The notes below the pieces were generated by a model. It ran no database searches and had not been told where the DNA came from. It worked only from the letters and a program-made list of their open reading frames with translations. Of a stretch of 64,000 nt of DNA, positions 1 to 9,072 are shown piece by piece. Every line of letters begins with the position of its first letter. The stretch's first letter is position 1. Origin of the DNA: an uncultured Duncaniella sp. (GTDB lineage Bacteria; Bacteroidota; Bacteroidia; Bacteroidales; Muribaculaceae); assembly GCA_910578515.1 (NCBI GenBank), contig CAJTQR010000003.1, positions 62,001-126,000 on the forward strand. The letters are read 5' to 3'. Made by a program: the position numbers and the translations under genes.

Positions 1-18
1 TATTTCGTCGATAGTCAT
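1..18 (-). CDS. 5' end of a leftward gene (first six codons only)
   Basis: An ATG on the minus strand opens a reading frame (MTIDEI) that runs off the left edge. It is called only because a well-formed leftward Bacteroidetes promoter (-33 and -7 with 19-bp spacing) sits about 60 bp upstream with no other leftward gene between. Function cannot be judged from six codons. Confidence 0.4.
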
Positions 19-79
19 AACTGATATATCTGATTATATTTTTATATAGTCACGGTCATATTTAGCCGCTTAATTCTTG

Positions 80-110
80 CAAAGGTAATACATTTAACCC
101 GTATTTCAAA
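80..110 (-). promoter_or_regulatory. Bacteroidetes -33/-7 promoter for the left-edge gene
   Basis: On the minus strand TTTG (positions 110-107) is followed after 19 bp by TACCTTTG (87-80), a full match to the TTTG / TAnnTTTG pattern known for the Bacteroidetes primary sigma factor. It points to the start codon at position 18 and predicts a leader of about 55 nt. Confidence 0.7.
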
Positions 111-132
111 TTCCACACTTGATAACTTTTTG

Positions 133-140
133 TATTTTTG
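133..140 (+). promoter_or_regulatory. -7 element TATTTTTG abutting the hydrolase start codon
   Basis: TATTTTTG matches TAnnTTTG and ends four bases before the ATG at 145. With the usual spacing the transcript would begin at or next to the A of the ATG, giving a leaderless message. No clear -33 TTTG is visible at the expected distance. Confidence 0.45.
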
Positions 141-144
141 CAGA

Positions 145-1515
145 ATGAAAAATCTGTTTGTCTTCATTATATTGGCACTGCTGTCAGAGACGGCGGTCCA
201 GGCCAAGGATATTATCTCAGGTGATTGGAACGGCGAGCTTAAAGTCTCTCCACAAATATCACTTAAAATAGTGTTCCACTTTTCCAGCGCGCCCGATGGA
301 ACACCGGCAGCAACCATGGATTCACCCAACCAGGGAGCCTACGGTATTCCGTGCGAGGTCTCATTCCTATCCACCGATTCAGTCAGCCTTATGGTAAAAC
401 AAATCGGGATGTCGTATGTTGCACACATGCATGACGGAAACCTGTCCGGCACATTCCGCCAGAGTCCAATGACCGCACCTCTAACCCTCATGCCGGGCAC
501 GATAGCAATGCGCCGACCTCAATCGCCGCAACCACCCTACCCCTATACCACCACCGAGGTCATCTTCACCACTCCAGCAGCCGGAGCCATGCTTGCCGGC
601 ACGCTTACCATCCCAGAGAACGCCACCGACACCACGCCTGTGGTACTGATGGTTACCGGAAGCGGTCAGCAGAACCGCGATGAGGAGGTGTTCAATCACA
701 AACCATTTGCTGTCATAGCTGACCATCTTGCCAGACATGGCATAGCTTCACTGCGCTACGATGACCGAGGCTTTGGTGCATCATCAGGGGATGCCACCGC
801 TGCCACCACACGCGATTTCGCCTTGGATGCAAAAGCGGGCCTGGAATATCTACGGTCTCTGAAACAGTTTGGAAAAACAGGTGTGCTCGGACATAGTGAA
901 GGGGCTATGATAGCATTCATGCTCGGCAGCAACAGCGACAAAGACCTTTCGTCCAATCCCGATTTCATAGTGGCGCTCGGAGCACCATCAGTACAGGGCG
1001 ATACCATCCTTGCCGACCAGAGCGCCACTCTGCTCCGCATGAGCGGAGTACCGCAGGATATTGTCGATGATTACTATTCAACCGTCATATCACTCTACCG
1101 AACATACACAAGCTCAGGCAAAGATGCTGCACGAAAACAAATCGGGGAACTGTGCGCCAATTGGGAGAACAATCCTATCCGCGCTAAATTAAAAGCCAAT
1201 CTCTACAAAATTACCGATGTTATAAATCCGTGGATAAGCTATTTTATCTCTACCGCTCCCGATGAATTTATCAGCGGTGCAAAGTGCCCTGTGTTTGTGG
1301 CTTTGGGGAGCAAAGACACACAGATAAATCCACACCTCAACATGCCGAAAATGCAGCATCTTGCTCCGGACGCCACAGTAAAGCTGTATGATGGCTTGAA
1401 CCATATCTTCCAGCATGCCAACACTGGCGCCGTGCAGGAATATGCCGTCATTGAGGAGACCATCTCCCCTGAACTCCTCTCCGACATCAGTAAATTCATC
1501 TCAACAATACGATGA
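145..1515 (+). CDS. secreted alpha/beta hydrolase (serine aminopeptidase/esterase-like)
   Basis: Probable periplasmic esterase or acyl hydrolase of the alpha/beta-hydrolase fold. The start is placed at the ATG that begins a typical signal peptide (MKNLFVFIILALL... AVQA); an upstream TTG would add five poorly placed residues. About 110 residues of beta-rich N-terminal domain follow, as in other Bacteroidetes secreted hydrolases, then the catalytic domain. Visible motifs are the oxyanion segment VTGSGQQNRDEE, the RYDDRGFG strand, the nucleophile elbow GHSEG, and a late GLNH that supplies the catalytic His. At 456 residues it is full length. It stands alone and ends tail-to-tail 36 bp from the next gene. 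The family is broad, so the substrate is unknown. Confidence 0.85.
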   Translation: MKNLFVFIILALLSETAVQAKDIISGDWNGELKVSPQISLKIVFHFSSAPDGTPAATMDSPNQGAYGIPCEVSFLSTDSVSLMVKQIGMSYVAHMHDGNLSGTFRQSPMTAPLTLMPGTIAMRRPQSPQPPYPYTTTEVIFTTPAAGAMLAGTLTIPENATDTTPVVLMVTGSGQQNRDEEVFNHKPFAVIADHLARHGIASLRYDDRGFGASSGDATAATTRDFALDAKAGLEYLRSLKQFGKTGVLGHSEGAMIAFMLGSNSDKDLSSNPDFIVALGAPSVQGDTILADQSATLLRMSGVPQDIVDDYYSTVISLYRTYTSSGKDAARKQIGELCANWENNPIRAKLKANLYKITDVINPWISYFISTAPDEFISGAKCPVFVALGSKDTQINPHLNMPKMQHLAPDATVKLYDGLNHIFQHANTGAVQEYAVIEETISPELLSDISKFISTIR

Positions 1516-1550
1516 TAAGGAGGGAGACTGTTTGAACAGATGCAGCCCTA

Positions 1551-3629
1551 TCACTTACCGAGAGCTTCTTCAAGTCTCAGTTCGCCATTCACTATCTGAT
1601 AATTAGTCTCTATGACGTTCCCTTCCTTATCAATCAGGACAGAGAAAGGAATCCCTGAGAAATTAAACAATGAGTTCAGGCGCTTCCAATTATCATTGCT
1701 GATAAAGATATGTTCCCCTTTGATTCCCTCTTTATTCAGCCATTTCTCACATGCATCCTTACCTGCTTCTCTGTCGGCGATATATAGGGCTTTGAACGGT
1801 TGGTCTGCATAACGCTCGAGAATTGGCTTCTGGGCAATCATCCCCGCGCGACAAGGACCACATCCCACACCCCAAAAGTCAAGAAAGAGCACATTACCAC
1901 GATAAGGTGCGATTATTTCATCAAGGACTGCTTTTTCTGGCGAGTCTTCCAGCGTCAGAGTTTGCTCAGATTGTTTCTGATTCATTTCATCACTCACCAT
2001 GGCACGTACATAATCAGTATAAGCCGACATCAACTCTTCATTGAGTTTTGCATATCCGTTAAGACGCACGATATTGGTGACAAGCTCTTGATGACGGGCA
2101 AGAATATCCGGAGTATAGACAGAAGACTCACGTATAAACCCACCAACAGCTACAGTCCTGACCAATTGCGCCACAAAGCAATTTCCCAGTCCTATGTTGC
2201 GTTCGTTTTCCTCATCCAAGGCACACAGCCGGTCATAGATAGGTTTGTCCTTGTCTCGCCTGGTAACTTCATATACCGGGGATTCCATACCTGTCGCTAT
2301 ATTACCGGAAGGGTGAAACAATGAATTGTATTTCCAACGGTTTGGGAGCACCCAGCCAGCCGAAAGCATTAATGGATTATTATAAATCAAATCCTTGTAT
2401 TTCAACCTTGGAGCCATCAACTGCTTATAGTCAAGAGTCTCCTTTCCCGGTATAAACTTTACTTTACCAAGGCTATCCAATTCTTGATGTGCGCCATTAG
2501 TATGCCTGAACAGCATATCAAGGTCCTCCATTCTCTCGCATATTTTCCCTACAGCTGCCACTGTAAGAAAATCTTTCACCATTCCGCTCACCGGAAGGTC
2601 TCCAATCAAGGTCGGAAGGTCTGTGAGCGTAGAATCCAACAACACGCAAAGCTGGCGATTCATGTCTATGATACGCCCGCTCATCGAATCCGACTTCTCG
2701 ACGTTGTACTTTCTCCACAGGGAGTTCAGACTGTAATGGTCGAGAATACTATCAGTGAGCAGACTTACCAAAGCCGCATCCGATAGTTCACCTTTGAATC
2801 GGAAATATTCCGGTTCAAACGAGCGCGCAGAAGTATAATTACCACTTGTCGTGGTTACAATATCAAGCGTATCTCCAGGCATCAACAGGATATCTTTAAC
2901 TATGTCACCGACCACCATGCAAGCATACTGCGGATAGTCTAATGGAACATCGAAGGCAAACGTCCCATCGTGTTTGATGTTACCGAGATTCATCTTCTCC
3001 TCATCGGTAATGTCATTTTGGGTTCTGACGGTAATGGTAGAGAATCCGGTCCTTGGAGTGTATTTGTCAATCTTCCCTTTGACATGTGCCACTCCACCTT
3101 TTTTATAAAATGACATATCCGCATAGCGCGACGGCTCAACACCTGTCCATCGTTCAGCTGACTTCTCCTTGCTATTAAATATATCAGCCGCTGTGAGTAG
3201 CTGTGGCACGGTTTGGTCGTCAACTTCATACAGGTGTATACCCAGCACATTATCCTTAGGAGTATTCTCGTCATCAATCACCCAGTCAACAACTTTCACA
3301 TCGGGTTGAATCGGCTCAAATAGCAACACTCCATCCTGATAACATGATTCCGGCATACGAATCTTCTTATCGAAAGGCATATTCTCCTCACCTATCGCCT
3401 TAAATCGGCACGTAGTGTCATCAATTGCCACAAGATAGGTGGACGATGGTATCATCACCCAATATTTATGAAAATTTTTAAGTCGGACTGAAAGACGGGT
3501 ACAGCTATCGGTGTGCTCCACTCCGGTAACTTCCGCAAATCTCGGGTTATATTCAACTTTCGGAACCATGGCATGGCATCCCGCAAACCACAGTGCGCAC
3601 AAAAGTGCTACTTTATTTCTAAGTCTCAT
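1551..3629 (-). CDS. TlpA-like thioredoxin-domain lipoprotein
   Basis: Envelope thiol-disulfide protein. The N-terminus is a lipoprotein signal (LCALWFAGC) with Cys at residue 18. No acidic surface-export motif follows it, so a periplasm-facing anchor is likely. A long middle region of about 500 residues resembles the DUF4369-type and helical regions common in Bacteroidetes TlpA-family proteins. The C-terminal thioredoxin domain carries FWGVGCGPCRAG, a CGPC active site, followed by a strand with a cis-Pro type SGIPF motif. At 692 residues it is longer than simple TlpA proteins but usual for this phylum. It lies downstream of purN on the same strand with a gap of over 100 bp. The partner protein is unknown. 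Confidence 0.85.
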   Translation of the reverse strand: MRLRNKVALLCALWFAGCHAMVPKVEYNPRFAEVTGVEHTDSCTRLSVRLKNFHKYWVMIPSSTYLVAIDDTTCRFKAIGEENMPFDKKIRMPESCYQDGVLLFEPIQPDVKVVDWVIDDENTPKDNVLGIHLYEVDDQTVPQLLTAADIFNSKEKSAERWTGVEPSRYADMSFYKKGGVAHVKGKIDKYTPRTGFSTITVRTQNDITDEEKMNLGNIKHDGTFAFDVPLDYPQYACMVVGDIVKDILLMPGDTLDIVTTTSGNYTSARSFEPEYFRFKGELSDAALVSLLTDSILDHYSLNSLWRKYNVEKSDSMSGRIIDMNRQLCVLLDSTLTDLPTLIGDLPVSGMVKDFLTVAAVGKICERMEDLDMLFRHTNGAHQELDSLGKVKFIPGKETLDYKQLMAPRLKYKDLIYNNPLMLSAGWVLPNRWKYNSLFHPSGNIATGMESPVYEVTRRDKDKPIYDRLCALDEENERNIGLGNCFVAQLVRTVAVGGFIRESSVYTPDILARHQELVTNIVRLNGYAKLNEELMSAYTDYVRAMVSDEMNQKQSEQTLTLEDSPEKAVLDEIIAPYRGNVLFLDFWGVGCGPCRAGMIAQKPILERYADQPFKALYIADREAGKDACEKWLNKEGIKGEHIFISNDNWKRLNSLFNFSGIPFSVLIDKEGNVIETNYQIVNGELRLEEALGK

Positions 3630-3746
3630 GATATTATTAAATTTTTCCTCTGAGATTACAGTCTAATATTTCATATAGTCAAAAATCCCATCTGGCAATA
3701 AGTCAAATCTTCATCCGCCACTTTAGTAAGAAGCATAAAGCACATC

Positions 3747-4325
3747 TTAACTCTTGCTTTCATTCAGGCACTCCTTGACCACACGAGGGAAGTGCTCACG
3801 CTCAAGAGCATGAATCTTGGCTTCGACATCCTCAGCGGTATCGGTGGGAAGCACCGGGACGGACGCCTGGAAGATTACCTGACCTTCATCGCAATGCTCG
3901 CTGACATGATGTATGGTGATACCACTCTCCTTCTCCCCGGCAGCTACAACCGCCTCATGCACATGACGTCCATACATGCCCTTTCCACCAAACTTCGGCA
4001 GCAATGACGGATGGACATTCACTATCCTCCCTTTGTAACGCTCAAGCAGAAAGTCAGGCACCATAAGCAGGAAGCCCGCCAGCACGACCATATCAATGCC
4101 ATGTCGCTCCATCTCTCCAAGCATCTTATCAGCATCATTAATCTCAGCGCGCGATAACACGACTGAATGAACCCCCAAAGAAGCTGCTCGTGTAAGCACT
4201 CCTGCACCAGGTTTGTTGCACACCACAAGCGCCACCTCCGCCCCATATTCATTTTCGCGGAAATAGCGTATTATATTCTCGGCATTCGAGCCATTGCCTG
4301 ACGCAAAGATGGCGATTTTTTTCAT
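3747..4325 (-). CDS. purN: phosphoribosylglycinamide formyltransferase PurN
   Basis: Cytoplasmic enzyme of purine synthesis that transfers a formyl group from 10-formyltetrahydrofolate to GAR. The N-terminus IAIFASGNGSNAENII is the phosphate-binding start of the family, and NVHPSLLPKFGGKGMYG carries the catalytic His and Asn region. The distal HHVSEHCDEGQVIFQ supplies the catalytic Asp segment. Its 192 residues match the normal family size. It sits 52 bp behind the YczE-type gene on the same strand and may be cotranscribed with it. Purine synthesis reappears in the window as purC, but the genes are not linked. Confidence 0.96.
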   Translation of the reverse strand: MKKIAIFASGNGSNAENIIRYFRENEYGAEVALVVCNKPGAGVLTRAASLGVHSVVLSRAEINDADKMLGEMERHGIDMVVLAGFLLMVPDFLLERYKGRIVNVHPSLLPKFGGKGMYGRHVHEAVVAAGEKESGITIHHVSEHCDEGQVIFQASVPVLPTDTAEDVEAKIHALEREHFPRVVKECLNESKS

Positions 4326-4377
4326 ATATCTATTATAATAACTAAATCAATCGACTGTCACAAAGTCTTACCTATTA

Positions 4378-5145
4378 TCAGTTAAATCTCTTATATACAT
4401 ATCGGGCAAGACCATATATGTAACGGCGAAAACCAGGACGGTAATACAACACACGTGTGAACCATTCGAAATGAGGGTCGAGCGCCTTGACCATTGCTCC
4501 TACAAACACCATAGCAATGAGAGTACCCACACCAACCACATGCCATTGCCATGAGCCGAAATACATATAGCCTAACGCCACAGCTATTACCACCAAAGTG
4601 ATATCGACCATTATCTTAGCCTTGGCAAACGGTATCCCCGTAGCCTTGTTGACCGCCACAGTGATGCCCTCACCCGGCATGGTCACCGACCCGCACCGTA
4701 TCTCCATGGAAATTCCCACCGCAAGGACCACACATCCCATAAGCTGCACCAACACCTGCCAAAGCATAGTGTCGCAGGCAATAGCAGAAGTAATCCACAT
4801 ATTTATATCAAGGAGCGCACCGAACACAAACCCGATGGCAAGCTGAAACAACTGCACCGGCTGGAATTTTTTGCGAAGTATCAATATCTGCAATCCCACA
4901 AGGAAAAAATTCATAAGATAAGTATACTCACCTATGGTAAGTCGGGGAGCCTCTCCTATACCTCCGGCGAGAGTCATCACAAATGGGATGGTCGAGATAA
5001 CACTACTTCCAAGACTTGAACGCACACAAAGAGCCACACCGAAAGTCATAATGAAGAGAGATACAACCAGCAGCAGATGCTGCCATGCAAATGAGATAAT
5101 TTTGTCCTTCAGACTGCTTGATTCTACCAATACATTCATGTTCAC
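4378..5145 (-). CDS. YczE/DUF6198-type integral membrane protein
   Basis: Polytopic inner-membrane protein of the YczE/YitT-like group, whose transported substrate is not known. I see five or six hydrophobic segments. The N-terminal region has the family-typical FGVALCVRSSLGSSVISTIPF, and the internal GSVTMPGEGITVAVNKATGIPFAKAK region is characteristic. The 255 residues are a little longer than YczE from Bacillus. Start choice: two in-frame ATGs lie two codons apart and the first is used. A -7 box lies only 13 bp upstream, predicting a very short leader. purN follows on the same strand. Confidence 0.75.
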   Translation of the reverse strand: MNMNVLVESSSLKDKIISFAWQHLLLVVSLFIMTFGVALCVRSSLGSSVISTIPFVMTLAGGIGEAPRLTIGEYTYLMNFFLVGLQILILRKKFQPVQLFQLAIGFVFGALLDINMWITSAIACDTMLWQVLVQLMGCVVLAVGISMEIRCGSVTMPGEGITVAVNKATGIPFAKAKIMVDITLVVIAVALGYMYFGSWQWHVVGVGTLIAMVFVGAMVKALDPHFEWFTRVLYYRPGFRRYIYGLARYVYKRFN

Positions 5146-5158
5146 TATATTTTACATG

Positions 5159-5190
5159 CAAAATTACAAAAATTCACCTGCTTCCACAAT
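5159..5190 (-). promoter_or_regulatory. -7 TAATTTTG promoter for the YczE-type gene
   Basis: TAATTTTG (5166-5159) on the minus strand is preceded 20 bp upstream by ATTG (5190-5187), a near match to the -33 element. It predicts initiation only a few bases before the start codon. Confidence 0.55.
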
Positions 5191-5359
5191 AGTATTGAAT
5201 GAACCGCCAGTCCATCGTATCAGAAAGTAGTTACCTGGAATTATCCTTGAATCTCCGCTAAAAGAGATTTCCGAACAATATAACCACATACTTATTCGTT
5301 CTTTCATTGACCCCACAGATAGTTTTAATTATAAGCTTTAAAATAATCCACCTACTGCT

Positions 5360-6472
5360 ATGTATGCAAACGACAATCGTATAGTTATAACCCTTGATGC
5401 CGGGGGTACCAACCTTGTGTTTGGCGCCATGCGCGGATGTGACTATATCACCACCCCAATCACCTACCCTTCCAATGCACATGACCTTGACCTGTGTCTT
5501 GATACCATGGTAAAGGGATTCCGTGAGGTAATGGAAAATCTAAACGAGAAACCGGTGGCTATCAGCTTTGCCTTCCCCGGTCCCGCCGACTATCCAAAAG
5601 GTATAATAGGTGGATATCTTCCCAACTTCCCCTCCTTCCGCGAAGGGGTGGCTCTCGGACCGTTTCTTGAGCATGAACTCGGGCTGCCGGTGTTTATCAA
5701 CAATGACGGCGACCTGTTTGCCTATGGTGAGGCCCTATGCGGCGCACTCCCGGAACTCAACAGGAAGCTGGAGGGAGCCGGAAGCATAAAGCGTTACCGG
5801 AATTTATTGGGCTACACATTCGGAACCGGCTTCGGCGCTGGATTCGTAATCAACGGAGAGCTCAACCGTGGTGACAATTCATGTGTGGAGACTTTCTGTC
5901 TACCTCATAAGACCAAAGATGGCATCATAGCGGAGGAAGGAGTAGCTGTAAGAGCCATAAAGCGCGTCTATGCAGAGGAATCCGGCGACTATGACCATAA
6001 ATTTGAGCCCAAGGAGATTTGCGAAATAGCCGATGGAACCCGTCCCGGCAATATTGAGGCTGCCCGCAAAGCTTTTGCCGAATTTGGTGAGAACGCCGGG
6101 CATGCCATGGCCATAGCAGCACAGTTGATTGATGGTATAATAGTGATGGGTGGAGGCATAACAGCCGCACGTCACCATATACTCCCCTCTCTCTTGACCG
6201 AATTACGCTCCTCACTACATACCATCAGCGGAGATAATGTACGTCGTGTGCAGATGGAGGTGCTTGACCTCGACAATCCAGCTGAATTCGAGTTGTTCGC
6301 CAAAGGGACACCCCGACGCATTGCAGTGAAAGGCACCGACTTAACTATCGACTACGACAGCATGAAACGCATTGGTGTGACATTTTCAAAACTCGGCGCG
6401 AGCCGTGCCATATCAGCCGGAGCTTACGCCTTCGCGCTCTCGCAACTCGACCGTAAAGAATCAAATCGGTAA
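5360..6472 (+). CDS. ROK-family sugar kinase-like protein
   Basis: Likely cytoplasmic hexose kinase or related ROK protein. The N-terminal phosphate-1 motif TLDAGGTNLVFGAM, the substrate strand FINNDGDLFAYGEA, and phosphate-2 GYTFGTGFGAGFVING are clear. The adenosine motif MGGGITAARH lies near residue 260. The usual ROK zinc signature CxCGxxGCxE is not present; the equivalent stretch reads CVETFCLPHKT. The protein is 370 residues, longer than typical glucokinases of about 300, with extra sequence at the C-terminus. It is divergent from the YczE gene and converges on the PUL unit, from which it is separated by hairpins. The sugar specificity is not visible. Confidence 0.8.
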   Translation: MYANDNRIVITLDAGGTNLVFGAMRGCDYITTPITYPSNAHDLDLCLDTMVKGFREVMENLNEKPVAISFAFPGPADYPKGIIGGYLPNFPSFREGVALGPFLEHELGLPVFINNDGDLFAYGEALCGALPELNRKLEGAGSIKRYRNLLGYTFGTGFGAGFVINGELNRGDNSCVETFCLPHKTKDGIIAEEGVAVRAIKRVYAEESGDYDHKFEPKEICEIADGTRPGNIEAARKAFAEFGENAGHAMAIAAQLIDGIIVMGGGITAARHHILPSLLTELRSSLHTISGDNVRRVQMEVLDLDNPAEFELFAKGTPRRIAVKGTDLTIDYDSMKRIGVTFSKLGASRAISAGAYAFALSQLDRKESNR

Positions 6473-6527
6473 TTTGCTAATTTATACGAAGGTGATTTGA
6501 GTTGCCTTCCTATCATAATCAAACGAA

Positions 6528-6561
6528 ATGTCGGCGGCTTCCCAAAGGAAGTCGCCGACAT
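6528..6561 (+). terminator. strong hairpin between convergent genes
   Basis: A 15-bp stem (ATGTCGGCGGCTTCC pairing with GGAAGTCGCCGACAT, one G-T pair) with a CAAA loop lies 55 bp after the ROK stop codon. The rightward flank lacks a T-run, so it may work as a weak or factor-assisted terminator or an mRNA 3'-end stabiliser. Confidence 0.6.
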
Positions 6562-6635
6562 CGCATAAAAGAGTATGATGACGTTGATTGAAGAGAGCTA
6601 TTTAAATGAGTCCTGACTATTGTCCGGATATACTT

Positions 6636-6671
6636 CTGAAAAAGAGGTTTTACAGTTTTTGAAACCTCTTA
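6636..6671 (-). terminator. rho-independent terminator of the leftward PUL unit
   Basis: On the minus strand AAGAGGTTT pairs with AAACCTCTT around a loop of about ten bases and runs into TTTTTC. The stem begins at the stop codon of the GH105-DUF2264 gene, so the terminator overlaps the end of the coding region. Confidence 0.75.
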
Positions 6672-8981
6672 GAAAAGGTCGCGTGTCTGAATCTGGTCAG
6701 CCCAATGATGGTCCTTCGGGAATGGTTGACCACTCCATGCTTTCTGTGAGGTCCAAGCCAAAGGAGCATCAGTCCAGAATGGGTGTGTGGCGGGAAGTCC
6801 CAGGGGAAGGAATGAAAGTGACGTCATATAGAGCGAACCATTGTTGGTATACCAGTCGGCCACGTTAGGCTGGCGCCCTGAGAAACCAATGGTGAGGAAC
6901 CCTCCTTCATTGAAATTCTCCTTGTTGTCAAACATACGGTGCATTACTGTGGTAAGAGCCGCACGCACTTGACCGTTGGTGAGACCTTCGGGCAGTTTCT
7001 CATACCATGCCATGAGTGCAAGAGGCTGCATTGTAGCCATGCGGTAAGGGATGGAGCGTCCAAACACGGGGAAGGTACCTTCGGGAGAAATCATACGTTC
7101 AAGCACGATGCTGAACTTCTGGGCACGACGCAGAGCGCGGTCGTAGTATTTGCCATAATGTATACGTGTATATTTTCCAGCATCCTTCATGCTCTGCAGA
7201 GTCTCAAGATACATAGGATGGAACACATAGCTACTGTAATAGTCAAATGCGAAATTAGGACCGTCGGCATACCATCCGTCACCGGCATACCATTCCTCAA
7301 CCTTGCGGATGGCTGAGTTAACACGATATTCATCACATTCAGCACCTGCCTTGGCAAGAAATCCCTCTATAGTAGAAGAGAAAAGGAGCCAGTTGGTGTA
7401 AGGGGGGTCCACACGGCGCAGCTGGCTGAATTCTTCGAAATAACGCTTCTTGGTGGTGTCATCAAGTGGCATCCAAAGGGCATCATAAGCACGCAGGAAC
7501 GATTCGGCCACATAAGCGGCATCAACCAATGCCTGTCCGTGACCACGCCATAGAAGATAGTCTGGGCTATTGGGGTCAACGGCATTGGTGTAGCTCTTCA
7601 ATGCCCATTCACGCAACTGTTTGCGCTTCGCACCCTCCTCGGTATCATCGTCAGGAAGTGCAAGCCAGGGAGCTATACCAGCCATAAGGCGACCGAAAGT
7701 CTCCATATAAGTCACACCCTTGTTGCGTCCGTCCCAGTTGGGGCTAACCTCAACGAGCATGTTTTTCTGCAGATTTCCTTCAGCCATGTTGCTGAGCACG
7801 GGAGCAGCCATCTTGTAGGCGAGGTCCACCCAGTAGGCTCGGTCTTCATTGCTCTCCTTCTCCAAGAAGCGCACATACTCACATGCAGCTAAAAGGAATG
7901 CTCCTGTACCAAAATTAGAAGTGGAATTACGGTCAACCACCTGACCGGGGATAGCCTTCTCGCCGATAGGCTGCACATAGCCTACAGAACCATCCTTCTG
8001 CAAAGCAGTCTTGCTGAGATATTCCCAACCCTTCTTGGCGGCATCAAGATATTTTGCATCCGTTAGATAACCGTTATTGATACCCCAGAGGAGTCCATAG
8101 GTGAAGAATGCTGTTCCGCTAGTTTCCGGACCCGGAGCATGAGCCTCATCAAGCATCGAACGAGACCAATAGCCTCCAGGCTGTTGGGAAGCCACCACAG
8201 CATCAGCCAGCTTCACATACTTGTCGATGAAAAACTGACGATGCTTATACTCGGCAGGAAGGTCCTTGATTACCTTTGCCAGTCCGGCAAGCACCCAGCC
8301 GTCACCACGTGCCCAAAAGTCCTTCTTACCGTTGGCACTTTTATGTTTCGGATACACATACTTCGCATCACGATAATAGAGACCTGTCTCCGGGTCAAGC
8401 ATGATGCTGTCGCTATACTGCACATACTCGTAAAGCTTATCAAGATACTTAGCGTTTCCGGTAATATGGTGCAGCTTGGTCATTACGGGCATAACCATGT
8501 ACAGACCATCCGCCCACCACCAGTAATCGTTCTGTGGAGTCGACATCTCATACTCCATCACCTCTTTGGCGCGGCGTATGCGACGGTCATCGGGTAGTAG
8601 ACGATACAGGTCGGCGTAGGTCTGGAAACATATCTGCCAGTCGCCGAACAGCACATGCTCATCTGTCTCGCCATAATTGTATTTCCACTTGGCGCGGTCA
8701 TTGCTCTTGGCACCTTTCCACTGGTTATGCTCAGCCCAACGCTCGGAATAGTCACGCCAGGCATCGTTACCGGTAAGGAAATACGCTTCCATATTACCTG
8801 TGTGATAGGCGGCATTATCCCAGAATGCCCAAGTCTCGGGCGAATGAGTGGATTGCCAGTGGTCATTTACTTTCGTGATAATCTCACGAACCTGCTTTGA
8901 CTCCTTGGTGGGAGCTGCGACTGCGCTCGCTCCTGCAAGGAACAGCGACAGCGACAGTAAAGTTAAGCTCTTTATCTTCAT
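6669..8981 (-). CDS. GH105 unsaturated uronyl hydrolase fused to a DUF2264 (GH154-like) domain
   Basis: Secreted two-module carbohydrate enzyme. The start is set at the ATG of MKIKSLTLLSLSLFLAGASAVAA, a clear signal peptide. Residues about 25-370 match GH105, with WWADGLYMVMP around the catalytic Asp, WARGDGW, and the alpha/alpha-barrel repeat pattern. Such enzymes remove delta-4,5-unsaturated uronic acids left by lyases, or in some members related uronides. Residues about 375-770 match DUF2264, the domain I associate with GH154 beta-glucuronidases of arabinogalactan pathways; the final stretch GFSGRQPNVADWYTNNGSLY is typical. It is third in the regulator-GH43-GH105 unit, about 90 bp after the GH43 gene. 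The fusion suggests processing of two uronic acid linkages on one glycan, but this is inferred. Confidence 0.85.
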   Translation of the reverse strand: MKIKSLTLLSLSLFLAGASAVAAPTKESKQVREIITKVNDHWQSTHSPETWAFWDNAAYHTGNMEAYFLTGNDAWRDYSERWAEHNQWKGAKSNDRAKWKYNYGETDEHVLFGDWQICFQTYADLYRLLPDDRRIRRAKEVMEYEMSTPQNDYWWWADGLYMVMPVMTKLHHITGNAKYLDKLYEYVQYSDSIMLDPETGLYYRDAKYVYPKHKSANGKKDFWARGDGWVLAGLAKVIKDLPAEYKHRQFFIDKYVKLADAVVASQQPGGYWSRSMLDEAHAPGPETSGTAFFTYGLLWGINNGYLTDAKYLDAAKKGWEYLSKTALQKDGSVGYVQPIGEKAIPGQVVDRNSTSNFGTGAFLLAACEYVRFLEKESNEDRAYWVDLAYKMAAPVLSNMAEGNLQKNMLVEVSPNWDGRNKGVTYMETFGRLMAGIAPWLALPDDDTEEGAKRKQLREWALKSYTNAVDPNSPDYLLWRGHGQALVDAAYVAESFLRAYDALWMPLDDTTKKRYFEEFSQLRRVDPPYTNWLLFSSTIEGFLAKAGAECDEYRVNSAIRKVEEWYAGDGWYADGPNFAFDYYSSYVFHPMYLETLQSMKDAGKYTRIHYGKYYDRALRRAQKFSIVLERMISPEGTFPVFGRSIPYRMATMQPLALMAWYEKLPEGLTNGQVRAALTTVMHRMFDNKENFNEGGFLTIGFSGRQPNVADWYTNNGSLYMTSLSFLPLGLPATHPFWTDAPLAWTSQKAWSGQPFPKDHHWADQIQTRDLF

Positions 8982-9072
8982 GGTTGTAATTAATATATTC
9001 AAAAAATCATTCAACGGATATCATAAATCCGCCTCTAACAAATATGCACTGATGACAGTAAAACACACCTGC

